A stretch of 64,000 nt of DNA from Spirosoma sp. 48-14 (lineage in GTDB: Bacteria; Bacteroidota; Bacteroidia; Cytophagales; Spirosomataceae). The DNA lies in NCBI RefSeq assembly GCF_001898575.1, contig NZ_MKUD01000006.1, positions 62,001-126,000 on the forward strand, given 5' to 3'. The notes beneath the pieces are model-generated. The model did not search any database and was not told the origin of the DNA. It was given only the letters and a program-made list of their open reading frames with translations. Of the stretch, positions 17,732 through 27,125 are shown one piece after another; position 1 is the stretch's first letter; each line of letters starts with the position of its first letter. The translations under genes were made by a program, and so were the position numbers.

Positions 17732-18529
17732 TCACATAAAGGAGCTCATGGCCGATTCATTGGCCAGTTCTTCAGCGTGTTCTTTGCCCAAGTAGCGGTC
17801 AATGAAATAATGGGCTACATACAGGAGTGGTGTTAGCACAACCGCAGAAGTCGCTTTGTAAATATAGTTAATTATACCTACTGCCAATACCTGCGTGAGC
17901 GACCAGTTGCCAAAAATATAAAAAGCAATGCCCAATACGACAAACGAGTCGATCAACTGGGAAACAAGGGTAGAGCCTGTGGCCCGAAGCCAGATTTTTT
18001 GGCTTCCGGTTATGCGTCGAAGGAAGTGAAAAACATAAACGTCCAGAATTTGACCGATCAGGAAGGCTGTTAGGGAGCCAATAATAATACCTAGTCCCTG
18101 CCGAAAGATCATCTGGAATGCATTGTTGATGTTGATCGCATTTCCTGCCCCATCTTTTGCGTTGACATCAAGCCAGAATTGGGCGGGGGGCAGTGTTGTA
18201 ACGACATAGATAATCAGAAAACTATACGCGATGAAACCGGCTGTCAGGAATGAAATGCGCCGGACACCCGCTTTCCCAAAGTATTCATTGATAATATCGG
18301 ATGTAATGAATACAAACGGCCAGATAACGGCACCTGCCGTCAGGTTGAAATCCAGAATAAAATCGCCAAACAGATGAATCTGAGCTGGTTTAGTACCGAG
18401 TAGCGTTTCGACCGAGAAAATTTTTACGCCGATAATTTCAGCTACCAGTGCGTTGGTCAGAAAAATGGCGCTCAAAAAAATGTACAGGTTCGTACGTTTA
18501 TTGGTAAATGAGTAGGAAGAGGAAGGCAT
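17732..18529 (-). CDS. Queuosine precursor transporter (YhhQ/VUT family)
   Basis: 265 residues with about six membrane helices. Family motifs: NALVAEIIGVKIFSV in the first helix, FVFITSDIINEYFGK after it, and a polar helix with SQLIDSFVVLGIAFY near residue 190. The family imports preQ0/preQ1 or queuine for tRNA modification. A queD-folE pair lies about 9 kb away, so the cell may both make and salvage the precursor. A TATCTTGC sequence just upstream of the start is one base from a -7 consensus. Confidence 0.88.
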   Translation of the reverse strand: MPSSSYSFTNKRTNLYIFLSAIFLTNALVAEIIGVKIFSVETLLGTKPAQIHLFGDFILDFNLTAGAVIWPFVFITSDIINEYFGKAGVRRISFLTAGFIAYSFLIIYVVTTLPPAQFWLDVNAKDGAGNAININNAFQMIFRQGLGIIIGSLTAFLIGQILDVYVFHFLRRITGSQKIWLRATGSTLVSQLIDSFVVLGIAFYIFGNWSLTQVLAVGIINYIYKATSAVVLTPLLYVAHYFIDRYLGKEHAEELANESAMSSFM

Positions 18530-18595
18530 ACCGGGAATGAGTGTCAGTCAATATGGCAAGATACATCACGAAGCCTGATACGCATCGACTAGTGG

Positions 18596-20008
18596 CTATT
18601 TTTTTCGCTTGTATACATCCACAACGGAGGTTGGCTCGTACTGACTGGCTAGTGCAGGAGCACGCTGGAACAGCTTCTCAACGACTTTTTCACGATCGAC
18701 AATGTAATCGGGTGGGTCTTTGCGGAAGTGATCGTATACATTGATGACCGCTTCGTAATTGTCGAGGTTTTTTAGATCATACTTAGCCAGGTCCCAGTTG
18801 AGGTAGGGGGTCGCCAATCGGTTGTATCGATAAGCGCTTAGGTCTTCGCCGATGATGAGTACGTGCTGGTTGCGAATATCTCCGGGTAGGGGAGACGGCT
18901 TCACCTGAAGATTACTCAATCGCCCCAGTTCAGCACCTGGTATTAGCCCCAATGCGCCCTGATAAAAGAGCAGCAGCACCAATGAAAAGGCAATCAGAAA
19001 GGTAAGTTCGGCCAGCCAGGCCCGGCGTATACCCTCAAAATAAAAGTAGGTGAAATACGCCATTGGCGGCACAAAGCTTAAGAATACCATGGGCGCCAGA
19101 AAGGGCATGAGGCCAATCGTCAGAACCGCAATCACAAACCATAAGGCCATTATTTGCTGGATTCGCTGCTGAAAATTGATATAACGGTTCCCTCTATTGA
19201 ACAAACTCAGAAAACCCAGAACGCCTAATCCCAGCGGAATGAGTAACGACGCCAGCAGTGATTGGAAATCGGAGAGCGAATACTGACGTACGCGGAAAAC
19301 CGACGCCAGCAGGTTTCTATTAAAATCGTCGAGGCTATCACTGAGGTAATAGAACAGGACAGTAGCCGCAACTGGAAACAGAAAACCAAAAAACGATAGC
19401 GAGTATTGCCGAAACGACGCTCCCGTGTAGAATAACAGGGATAGCATTGTCCAGATGATGAAAAGGGCTGAAGGAAGGTAGAATAGGGCGGCAATGCCAA
19501 TGTAAAACCCAACTTCAAAAACTTCATCGGTCACCCCTCGCCGGTCCATTTGTCGGACAAGGGTTCCGAAGGCCAGTAGCAAAAAACTGGTCGACATTAG
19601 TACCGGCGACAACGTCAGGCAGTCGTATGATATATGCATGAACAGCATATAAATAAGCCCAGGCCAGAATGTACGGTCAGGGTAAAGGTCGCGGTTATTG
19701 CAGAGGTAGTTGAAATAAACAATCTGAAATACAGACACCACCAGCGCGGCTGCATGTAGGGCGGTTGTAGAGCGGCCAAATAGTATATCGAGCGCCCAAT
19801 ACGCTAATGCAGATAAAGGGCTGACACTGTCCCAGATGTCGCGGTACAATAAATCCCCCTGATTGATCTGTTCGCCTACAATCATCCAGTTCAGTTCCGG
19901 CGTTAATAGCGGAAATGAGTGCAGAAGCAGTGGCAGACGGATCAGAACCAGCAACCCCAGTAAACTGACGTACTGATAGGGGAAATAGGATTGAAAAAAA
20001 CGAAGCAA
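18596..20008 (-). CDS. Polytopic membrane protein, DUF6427-like
   Basis: 470 residues with roughly 10-11 hydrophobic helices and a soluble C-terminal tail of about 95 residues that begins at VLIIGEDLSAYRYN. The loop after the first helix (SFPLLTPELNWMIVGEQI then LYRDIWDSVSPLSALAYW) resembles the extracytoplasmic catalytic loop of GT-C-like membrane proteins, and the whole protein fits a Bacteroidota family of unknown function. No catalytic role can be assigned with confidence. It ends 66 nt before the queuosine transporter start on the same strand, so they may be co-transcribed. Confidence 0.7.
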   Translation of the reverse strand: MLRFFQSYFPYQYVSLLGLLVLIRLPLLLHSFPLLTPELNWMIVGEQINQGDLLYRDIWDSVSPLSALAYWALDILFGRSTTALHAAALVVSVFQIVYFNYLCNNRDLYPDRTFWPGLIYMLFMHISYDCLTLSPVLMSTSFLLLAFGTLVRQMDRRGVTDEVFEVGFYIGIAALFYLPSALFIIWTMLSLLFYTGASFRQYSLSFFGFLFPVAATVLFYYLSDSLDDFNRNLLASVFRVRQYSLSDFQSLLASLLIPLGLGVLGFLSLFNRGNRYINFQQRIQQIMALWFVIAVLTIGLMPFLAPMVFLSFVPPMAYFTYFYFEGIRRAWLAELTFLIAFSLVLLLFYQGALGLIPGAELGRLSNLQVKPSPLPGDIRNQHVLIIGEDLSAYRYNRLATPYLNWDLAKYDLKNLDNYEAVINVYDHFRKDPPDYIVDREKVVEKLFQRAPALASQYEPTSVVDVYKRKK

Positions 20009-20143
20009 GACAAATAATGGTTAACGGTTTGTAGTTTTTATCAGACAAAACTGTAAACCGACAGCTGATGTAAAATTACGGCCATTTTCGGCATAATGGA
20101 AAAATGAGTGGATATTTGCAGAATAGATTAAGCGCCAAGTAAT

Positions 20144-20518
20144 ATGGAATCGAAACGACAGCAGAAGGTAGCCCGGCAGCTTCAAAAGGATTTGAGCGAA
20201 ATTTTTCAGCGTGAAGTGCCGCATTTGTTCGGTGGAGCGTTCATTACCGTCACGAATGTGCGTGTTTCGCCCGACTTGAGCGTGGCGCGTGTATACTTAA
20301 GTTTTCTGGCAACGAAGAACAAAGCTCTTTTACTGGAAACGATTCAGGAGAAAGGCAAAGTGATTCGTCAGCATCTGGGTGATCGGGTTCGGCACCAGCT
20401 CCGTATCGTTCCTGAACTGAATTTCTTCATCGATGATACGGCCGAATATGCCGATAAGATGGATAAACTCTTTGCCGGGCTGGATATTCCGCCCGCGCCG
20501 GAGGAAGATGAAGAGTGA
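20144..20518 (+). CDS. rbfA: Ribosome-binding factor A
   Basis: 124 residues, the normal length. KH-type fold with ESKRQQKVARQLQKDLSEIFQ at the N-terminus, VTNVRVSPDLSVARVYLSFL, and the C-terminal segment LRIVPELNFFIDDTAEYADKM followed by an acidic tail. RbfA matures the 5' end of 16S rRNA on the 30S subunit and helps in cold adaptation. The stop codon lies at the edge of an inverted repeat that separates it from the LolE-type permease gene. Confidence 0.95.
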   Translation: MESKRQQKVARQLQKDLSEIFQREVPHLFGGAFITVTNVRVSPDLSVARVYLSFLATKNKALLLETIQEKGKVIRQHLGDRVRHQLRIVPELNFFIDDTAEYADKMDKLFAGLDIPPAPEEDEE

Positions 20519-20590
20519 AAGAGTGAAAGAGTGAAAGAGCGAATTGAAAGGGCCGCTTTTTCACTCTTTCGCTCTTTCGCTCTTTCGCTT
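20515..20590. repeat. Inverted repeat with arms of GAGTGAAA units
   Basis: Left arm about 20515-20544 has four copies of an 8-nt unit (GAGTGAAA/GAGCGAA); right arm about 20561-20590 has the complementary units (TCTTTCGC/TCACTCTT). In RNA the T/C differences become mostly G-U pairs. The loop is about 16 nt. It overlaps the rbfA stop and ends just before the permease start at 20598; an upstream in-frame ATG (20544) of the permease lies within it. Confidence 0.75.
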
Positions 20591-20597
20591 TTTAAAA

Positions 20598-21827
20598 ATG
20601 AACCTCCCCCTTTGGATTGCCCGTCGATATTTTTTCTCTCGTAAAAAACGCAGTTTCATCAGCTGGTTGTCCATTATGTCGATGCTCGGTGTGGGCGTTG
20701 GAACGATGGCCCTGGTGGTGGTGCTGTCGGTATTTAATGGGATGGAAGAACTAAACCGACAAATTTTTAAGTCGTTCGAAGCCGATATGACCATCTCGCC
20801 GAAGCAGGGTAAGCGATTTATAGCGTCTCCCGCTTTGGTCAAGGGACTGAGCCAGGTCTCGGGGGTTCATCTGCTGTCGTCCGTTGCCCAGGATAATGCA
20901 CTGGCCAGGTATGCCAATGCCCAGACTGTTATCCGGCTGAAGGGCGTCGACGAGAATTATCTGCAACGGCAACAACTCGATTCGGCTTTACTTGAAGGAC
21001 GACTGTTATTGCATCAGGATGGAGCTAACTATGCTATCGTGGCTGATGGAGTTCGCCATGATCTGAGTATTTCACCAGTCGATATTCTGACCCCACTTGA
21101 AATCCTCTATCCAAAGAGCGGACAGACATTGAGTGTGATCAATCCCGATGCATTTACCCGGGAACGACTTACTGTTTCGGGGGTCTTTTTTATTGAATCG
21201 CGTTACGATAACTTCGTTCTGGCTCCGTTATCAGTGGCCCGCGAGCTATTTGGGTATGCACCGAATGAAGTGACAAGCCTGGAAATTCAACTACATCCTG
21301 GCACGAATGAGCAAACGGCCAAACAGGCGTTGCAGCAGGTTGTGGATAAACTGGCGCCAGGAGGAAAGTTGATTGTACAAAGCCGCGATGACCTGAATGT
21401 TGATCTTTACCGGGCTATTTACGTCGAAAAGTTGTTCGTAGCCATTACGCTTTCGTTCATTATTCTGGTAGCCTCGATCAACATATTCTTTTCGTTATCG
21501 ATGCTGGTCATCGAGAAGAAAGCCGATATCCAGATTATGTTTGCCCTGGGAGCTACGAAAAACATGGTCCGGCGCATTTTTCTGACTGAAGGCGCTATTA
21601 TTGCCTTAACGGGTGCCGTTGGCGGATTGATACTCGGTGTTTTGCTCTGTGTGGCGCAGGAACGCTATGGGATGATAGGTATGGGCCTGATGGATTCCAT
21701 TATCGATGCTTATCCTGTACATCTTCAATGGGGAGATATAGCCCTGACAGGGGCTCTTGTCATTCTGATCACCATCCTGACATCCTGGTTCCCTGCGCAA
21801 CGGGCGGCTAATGTGGAGTCTAATTAA
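20598..21827 (+). CDS. LolC/LolE-type ABC transporter permease (FtsX family)
   Basis: 409 residues from ATG 20598 (MNLPLWIARRYFFSRKKRSF). One N-terminal membrane helix (SWLSIMSMLGVGVGTMALVVV), a large periplasmic domain (about 50-265), and three C-terminal helices around 268-300, 318-350 and 370-395 match the LolC/E lipoprotein-releasing permeases and MacB/FtsX relatives. The C-terminal KADIQIMFALGATKNMVRRIFL coupling segment is typical. It should extract lipoproteins from the inner membrane with a LolD ATPase, which is not in this window. The start was set after the repeat at 20515-20590. Confidence 0.88.
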   Translation: MNLPLWIARRYFFSRKKRSFISWLSIMSMLGVGVGTMALVVVLSVFNGMEELNRQIFKSFEADMTISPKQGKRFIASPALVKGLSQVSGVHLLSSVAQDNALARYANAQTVIRLKGVDENYLQRQQLDSALLEGRLLLHQDGANYAIVADGVRHDLSISPVDILTPLEILYPKSGQTLSVINPDAFTRERLTVSGVFFIESRYDNFVLAPLSVARELFGYAPNEVTSLEIQLHPGTNEQTAKQALQQVVDKLAPGGKLIVQSRDDLNVDLYRAIYVEKLFVAITLSFIILVASINIFFSLSMLVIEKKADIQIMFALGATKNMVRRIFLTEGAIIALTGAVGGLILGVLLCVAQERYGMIGMGLMDSIIDAYPVHLQWGDIALTGALVILITILTSWFPAQRAANVESN

Positions 21828-21886
21828 GTTAACCTGATCGCCAACCCCTCTGCCACAACAGGAGAGGGGTTGGCGATCAGATTAAC
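21828..21886. terminator. 24-bp inverted repeat between convergent genes
   Basis: Arms 21828-21851 and 21863-21886 are complementary with one mismatch; the loop is 11 nt. It starts right after the permease stop and contains the stop codon of the convergent GHMP kinase. A bidirectional terminator is likely from position, although a U-tract is lacking. Confidence 0.75.
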
Positions 21887-22955
21887 GTAACGATGTCCCT
21901 TTATCAATCGTAATTATATAAGCTTTGCCGCCTTCGCGTTCTATGGCTTCGGCTACACGTTCGGGTTCATTAGGCGCATAGGCAAACATGCAACCGCCCC
22001 CACCCGAACCGTTGATTTTTCCCCCTAAGGCTCCTGCATTCAGAGCTGCATCCAGCATCCGGTCTATTTTTGGAGTACTAATGCGCTGTGCTTCCCGGAG
22101 GTTGGTCTGATGATCGGTCAGGAGTTTGCCAAAATGAACATGATCCAGCTTGTTATCAGCTTTGAGAACGGTCAGAGCTTCACGTAAAATATCGCGGTTC
22201 GATAGATTTCCTTTCAGCAGGATGTAATCGTCTTTACTCAGAAAATCCTTGAACTCGCCTACTTCGGTAATCTCAAAATCGGTTAGCGAAAATACCGGAT
22301 TGATCGACTTGAGTTTCTGAATGATGTCGAGCATCCCCAGTTTTACCCGTTTCAGAATGCCGATGGTATCTTTGGGCTCCTGCGAATCGCCGAGAACAAA
22401 CGTACCTAAAGCCGGATGAAGCTTTTCCAGGTGAATTTGTGGCTGCGACTCCAGGTAGATCACATCACCAACCGCCGTTGAGTAATGATCCATCATACCA
22501 CCCGGTTCGCCAAATTCCAGGACTTCGGCGACATAAGCTAGTTCGGCCAGCCGTTCCTGCGAAAGCTGCCGGGGCTCGTCGGCCAATTGGGTGAGTGTAT
22601 GGAGCCAGGTAACCAGTAAGGCCGATGAACTTGATGTCCCTGAATTAATGGGAATATTCCCCCGTACTTCACCCTCAACACCTTTCGAAAACGTAAACCC
22701 TTCCCGCAACAGAACATTCACACCCGATCGGAAATAGTCGCGGATTTCCGGGTAAGGCAGTGGCGTCCCATCGAATGGAATAGCAATTGATGATTGAATG
22801 TCAGGTAATTCCAGCCAAAATCCCAACTTGTCGGTGTTATGCGCTGATACCTGAATCCGACGCGAAATAGCAGCTGCTATGACGGGCAGCCCTAAATAAT
22901 CCTGGTGCTCGCCAAACAGGCAGATACGCCCTGGTGTAGATACTGTAATCGACAT
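21882..22955 (-). CDS. GHMP kinase, galactokinase-like sugar kinase
   Basis: 357 residues with all three GHMP motifs: substrate loop GRICLFGEHQDYLG (8-21), ATP loop PINSGTSSSSALLVTW and C-terminal KINGSGGGGCMFAY. GGMMDHYST carries the Asp that acts as base in galactokinases, but the sugar-binding GEHTDY is GEHQDY here, so the sugar may not be galactose. It overlaps the stop of the upstream FucP-type transporter by 1 nt, implying that the imported sugar is phosphorylated by this enzyme in the cytosol. Confidence 0.83.
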   Translation of the reverse strand: MSITVSTPGRICLFGEHQDYLGLPVIAAAISRRIQVSAHNTDKLGFWLELPDIQSSIAIPFDGTPLPYPEIRDYFRSGVNVLLREGFTFSKGVEGEVRGNIPINSGTSSSSALLVTWLHTLTQLADEPRQLSQERLAELAYVAEVLEFGEPGGMMDHYSTAVGDVIYLESQPQIHLEKLHPALGTFVLGDSQEPKDTIGILKRVKLGMLDIIQKLKSINPVFSLTDFEITEVGEFKDFLSKDDYILLKGNLSNRDILREALTVLKADNKLDHVHFGKLLTDHQTNLREAQRISTPKIDRMLDAALNAGALGGKINGSGGGGCMFAYAPNEPERVAEAIEREGGKAYIITIDKGTSLR

Positions 22956-24175
22956 TACCAGCTTGTTTTCTTATACCCTACTGTTGCGTAGTACAGAATG
23001 TAGCCGAAAAGCGGTAACAATAAAGCGTAAGCCATTTTAGGGCTGATGGCATCGGTCAGATAGCCATGTAACAAGGGCAGTAAAGCCCCTCCTGCAATAG
23101 CCATAATGAGTAAGGCCGAGCCGAGCTTGGTAAATTTCCCCAGCCGATTCAGGGCGAGCGGCCAGATAGCTGGCCAGGTGGGGGCAATAGCAAAGCCCAT
23201 CAGAGCAATGCAGAGTACGGATGCAAACCCATCGGTTGCCAGAGCGCCGACCGTTAGGAGCAAGGCCAGAATCATGCCATAACGTAGCGCATTTTGTTGG
23301 GAAATCCAGCGGGGAATGGCAATGATACCCAGCAGATACCCCACTAGTAGGCCAACCAGTGTATACGTTGTAAAATGTTTCGCTTCATCGTTACTGAACC
23401 CAATGGCATGTCCGTAGCTAATGATTAAGTCGCCTGTTAATACTTCAGCACCTACATAGCAGAACAGCGCCAGAACACCCAGTACCAGGTTGGGGAATGC
23501 CCAGACACTGTCATGAATAGCGGTCTTATCGGCTGGGGCGTCGTCCTGCTCTTCCGATACTTCGGGTAGATTGGAGAATCGGATCAGGCCGGCTAATACG
23601 ACCAGAACACCCGTTAGAACCATATAAGGGGTTACTACTTTTTCGAGCGAAGCGGCTCCAACGGCTTCGTTGGCTCCCGATAGTAGTAATCCACCAAAAA
23701 TAACCTGACTACAGATACCGGCCAGTTTGTTGGCGATCCCAAGAAAACTAATTCGTTGAGCCGCGCTCTCACGGGGCCCCAGGATGGTGGCGTACGGATT
23801 AGACGCCGTTTGCAAAACCGTTAGCCCGATACCGATAATGAATAACCCAATCAGGAACAAAGGATAGGAGACCGACTTGGCTGCCGGAACGAAAATCAGG
23901 GTCCCTACGGCCATTACCAATAAACCCAGCGACATCCCATTTTTAAAACCAGTGCGTTTGAGCACTGCCGACGACGGGATCGCCATTACGGTGTATGAAA
24001 TAAAAAAGGCAAATGCAACCAGCGTCGACTGAAATGATGTCAGGCTGAAGGCCTGTTTAAAAAAAGCAATCAAGACGCTGTTGACCCACGTTACGAAGCC
24101 AAAGACGAAAAAAAGAGCCCCAATAATAAGTAGAGGGCCTGTGTAATTCTGGGTTTTAGAAGGTGCCTGAACCAA
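22955..24175 (-). CDS. FucP/GluP-type sugar:H+ symporter (MFS)
   Basis: 406 residues, about 12 membrane helices. The N-terminus reads GALFFVFGFVTWVNSVLIAFFK, the hallmark of the FHS (fucose/glucose/galactose:proton symporter) family, and VLQTASNPYATILGPRESAAQRISF in helix 4-5 follows the same family pattern. It imports a hexose or related sugar. The coding end overlaps the GHMP kinase start (TAATG), so both are one operon for sugar uptake and activation. Confidence 0.9.
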   Translation of the reverse strand: MVQAPSKTQNYTGPLLIIGALFFVFGFVTWVNSVLIAFFKQAFSLTSFQSTLVAFAFFISYTVMAIPSSAVLKRTGFKNGMSLGLLVMAVGTLIFVPAAKSVSYPLFLIGLFIIGIGLTVLQTASNPYATILGPRESAAQRISFLGIANKLAGICSQVIFGGLLLSGANEAVGAASLEKVVTPYMVLTGVLVVLAGLIRFSNLPEVSEEQDDAPADKTAIHDSVWAFPNLVLGVLALFCYVGAEVLTGDLIISYGHAIGFSNDEAKHFTTYTLVGLLVGYLLGIIAIPRWISQQNALRYGMILALLLTVGALATDGFASVLCIALMGFAIAPTWPAIWPLALNRLGKFTKLGSALLIMAIAGGALLPLLHGYLTDAISPKMAYALLLPLFGYILYYATVGYKKTSW

Positions 24176-24196
24176 GATTTCTAAAAGGTTTTAAAA

Positions 24197-24252
24197 ATTG
24201 CAGGATTTTGTATTTGTGAAAAGGATTCCAATGTTAACAAAATCCTGCCAAT
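24197..24252. repeat. Imperfect inverted repeat
   Basis: ATTGCAGGATTTTGT (24197-24211) pairs with ACAAAATCCTGCCAAT (24237-24252) with one bulge; pairing can extend further with indels. It lies between the transporter start and the end of the GH109-like gene and may block read-through. Confidence 0.6.
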
Positions 24253-24278
24253 CTTTTTAACCCTGCATGAATCCCAGG

Positions 24279-25640
24279 TTAGAAATTATCCGTTAAACCG
24301 AAGATCGGCTTGTTCGTTTTCCATTTCCCCCGCGTGAAATCCGGTATTTCGACAGACTTGCTACCACCGGCAATACTTTGCTCCGATAGTGGGCTGATAG
24401 CGCTCCAGACGGCAGCGTCATAGACGTCGATCGGTGGTGGGGTTTTAGCTTTGACCGACTCAATAAACGCTCGGAGTACAAAAAAATCGATGCCCCCGTG
24501 TCCGGCGTTTTCGGCCGTTTGCGCATGCCGTTTCCACAACGGGTGGTCATATTTCTCCTGATAGGGGGCAAAAGGTTCCCAGTTGTGTGGTTTAGGACTG
24601 GTACCTTCCAGATAAATCATATCGTTGTCGTCCATCCAGATGCCTTGCGTTCCCTGCGCCCGAAAACCTAGTGAATAAGGGCGTGGGGAGTTCGTGTCGT
24701 GGATGATAACGATATTCTCTCCATTGGCGCACTGGACCATTGTCGTGACCACATCGCCTAGTTTGAAGTTGACTTTCGCATTGGGGTGATTCGGGCCACC
24801 TTTGTCGACAACGTATTTGTGTAGCCCCCGACTTTTTGTGGCCATAGATGTCAATCGGACAAATTGATTACCCCGGTTGATATTTAACCAGTGCGCAACC
24901 GGACCAAGACCATGTGTAGGGTAAAGGTCACCGTTACGGTCGACTGAGTGCTGCGTGCGCCAATGGGCTTCTGAATAGCCTTTAGCACCAAACTCTGCTC
25001 CAACACCACCAATGGATTTTCCATCGTTGAATTTGATGTTCCGTAGATCGTGCTGATAGCCACAGTGCGCGTAAAGCATCTCGCCAAACATACCCTGCCG
25101 AATCATGTTGAGTACGGACAGTACATCGCGCCGATAACAGACGTTCTCCAGAATCATGCAATGAGAGCCCGTTTTTTCAAATGTATCGACCAGATCCCAA
25201 GACTCTTTCAGTGTAACGGTTGCCGAAACTTCTACAGCTGCATATTTACCGGCTTTCATGGTAGCTACTGCCATAGGGACATGCCATTCCCAGGGAGTGG
25301 CAATCACGACACCATCTATGTCGTCACGCTTAAGCATGTCACGGAATGCTTCGTCGCCTTTGCCATAAACAGCGGGCTCTTTTCGGCCTGCTTTGGTAAT
25401 CATCGCTTTGGTGCGGCTTATAGCTTCCGGGTCTGGGTCACAGATAGCGGTTATCTGCACATCATCACGGAATAAAGCCTGGGCAACGTGACTACGGCCC
25501 CGTGCACCAACACCAATAAAAGCTAGCCGAACAGTCGGGTCGGCGGGTTTGGCTCCGGTAAGAATGGCTGGGAAAACAGACGCGGCTGTTCCGGTTATGG
25601 TAGCTGTTCGAATAAACTGACGTCGGGTAGGGTTCTGCAT
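24279..25640 (-). CDS. Gfo/Idh/MocA oxidoreductase fold, GH109-like, Tat-exported
   Basis: 453 residues. The N-terminus NPTRRQFIRTATITGTAAS is a twin-arginine signal. The Rossmann motif is FIGVGARGRSHV (about 40-51), followed by TAICDPD, and EVSATVTLKESW replaces the usual EKP motif. Later segments GYQHDLRNI, HGLGPVAHWLNINRGN and WMDDNDMIYLEG resemble the GH109 alpha-N-acetylgalactosaminidases, which use bound NAD+ in a redox-assisted hydrolysis. A glycosidase role in the periplasm is therefore more likely than a free dehydrogenase. Same strand as the sugar kinase/transporter pair but 104 nt upstream. Confidence 0.8.
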   Translation of the reverse strand: MQNPTRRQFIRTATITGTAASVFPAILTGAKPADPTVRLAFIGVGARGRSHVAQALFRDDVQITAICDPDPEAISRTKAMITKAGRKEPAVYGKGDEAFRDMLKRDDIDGVVIATPWEWHVPMAVATMKAGKYAAVEVSATVTLKESWDLVDTFEKTGSHCMILENVCYRRDVLSVLNMIRQGMFGEMLYAHCGYQHDLRNIKFNDGKSIGGVGAEFGAKGYSEAHWRTQHSVDRNGDLYPTHGLGPVAHWLNINRGNQFVRLTSMATKSRGLHKYVVDKGGPNHPNAKVNFKLGDVVTTMVQCANGENIVIIHDTNSPRPYSLGFRAQGTQGIWMDDNDMIYLEGTSPKPHNWEPFAPYQEKYDHPLWKRHAQTAENAGHGGIDFFVLRAFIESVKAKTPPPIDVYDAAVWSAISPLSEQSIAGGSKSVEIPDFTRGKWKTNKPIFGLTDNF

Positions 25641-25718
25641 ACTACTGGGTTGCGAATGTCGGTTAACGACTCAAAGAAAGCCGTTTTAGTCTAAAAAACA
25701 TACGTGCAGACGACTTAA

Positions 25719-26825
25719 TCAGAAATTCCACCAAACGGTACGCGGATAAGATGCATTCAGAACTACGGGTTCGCCAATATGGGGTGTTGTTACATCCATG
25801 CCTTGCTGTTCCGATTTTTTGAGAAGCCGTTGAATCGGTTCATTCCACGCGTGCATGGCCAGCGAAAATTTGGCCCAGTGAACAGGTAGAATCGTACGGG
25901 CACGCAAATCCTGGGCAGCCGTAACCACTTCTTCGGGAAACATGTGAATATTGGGCCAGTCGCGACCGTATTGGCCACATTCGAGAATGGCCAGGTCGAA
26001 TGGTCCGAATTTATCCCCAATTTCCTGAAAGTGTTTGCCAAAACCCGAATCGCCACCGACAAACAATTTATAGCCGTGTAATTGCAGAACGAAACTGGTC
26101 CATAGGGTTTTGCCACGTGCAAAACTTCGCCCGGAAAAGTGCCGGGCCGGTGTGGCGGTAAGTTCAATATCGGGCGCTACCGATTGACGCTCCCACCAGT
26201 CGAATTCAACAATCTGGTCGGGCCGGGCACCCCAGCGTTCGAGGTGTGCACCAACACCCAGCGCGGTATAAATTTTCTTAACCTTCGGAATCAGTTGACT
26301 AATGGTTGGGTAATCCAGGTGATCGTAGTGATCGTGGGTAAGAATCAGGTAATCGATAGAGGGCATATCCTCAACACCATAGGCATCGGAGCCAGGGTAC
26401 GATTTGCCAAAAAACGAAACGGGTGATGCATTGCCGCTGAAAACCGGGTCGACCAGAAGGTTAACGCCTTTTGATTTGATCAGGTATGAGGAGTGGCCAA
26501 ACCATACAATCGTGGGCTTATCATCAGTTAATGTTTTTAAATCCGTTTTTACAGTGGGTATTGGGCGAGGAGGGATGTTGTTTTGAGGCTTGTTCAGGTT
26601 TTCCCAAAGTATATTTATGTAGGAAGCCCCTTCGCGCATGGTAGGAGTAAATTCCAGATTCTGAAAAGCGCCGTCGCGATAGTTGGGCGAGTGTTTAATC
26701 CGCTCGAGCCGTGCATCGGCTGGATCGCTGCCGAATGGACTTTGTTTCATGAATACAGCGGTGGATACCACTAAGCTCAGAATAATGATGGTGATAACTA
26801 ACATGGTAGTTCGAAAACGTTTCAT
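25719..26825 (-). CDS. MBL-fold hydrolase (NAPE-PLD/UlaG-like), membrane-anchored
   Basis: 368 residues from ATG 26825. One N-terminal membrane anchor (TTMLVITIIILSLVVSTAVF). The metal motif HDHYDH lies within LILTHDHYDHLDYPTI, with upstream WFGHSSYLI and downstream GGDSGFGKHFQEIG and LPVHWAKFSLAMHAWNEP. This arrangement matches the metallo-beta-lactamase-fold phospholipase D-like (RomA/NAPE-PLD) group. The substrate is uncertain; a phosphodiester in the envelope is plausible. The longer frame from 26867 would place extra residues before the membrane anchor. Confidence 0.8.
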   Translation of the reverse strand: MKRFRTTMLVITIIILSLVVSTAVFMKQSPFGSDPADARLERIKHSPNYRDGAFQNLEFTPTMREGASYINILWENLNKPQNNIPPRPIPTVKTDLKTLTDDKPTIVWFGHSSYLIKSKGVNLLVDPVFSGNASPVSFFGKSYPGSDAYGVEDMPSIDYLILTHDHYDHLDYPTISQLIPKVKKIYTALGVGAHLERWGARPDQIVEFDWWERQSVAPDIELTATPARHFSGRSFARGKTLWTSFVLQLHGYKLFVGGDSGFGKHFQEIGDKFGPFDLAILECGQYGRDWPNIHMFPEEVVTAAQDLRARTILPVHWAKFSLAMHAWNEPIQRLLKKSEQQGMDVTTPHIGEPVVLNASYPRTVWWNF

Positions 26826-27125
26826 GGGTGCAAAACGGGTGTTGTAGAGTTGAGGTTCCCGACGCACTAAAGGGAATGGATAAGAGGGAACAATCGCGTA
26901 TGGGTGGATGTTATAAACTCGAAACGGTGCAAGGTTTGTTTATCCTGTTTATTTTATTTTGTTTAATATATTTCAGTAAACGTTGAACAAAAATTGCCCT
27001 AAGCTGGTTAATCAGCTATCAACTGCATACGAAAGAGCGTATTGGCTACACGCTCTGCTGTCTGCCTGTGTTGTACACATACTTTGTAACGACAGGTTGA
27101 TTGATAGTTTTTCGATAGGTCTTTT

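Noticed and set aside
20511..20590. Tandem GAGTGAAA units as a CRISPR-like or VNTR array
   Set aside because: Units are 8 nt without spacers, and the second half is the reverse complement of the first, so it is an inverted repeat.
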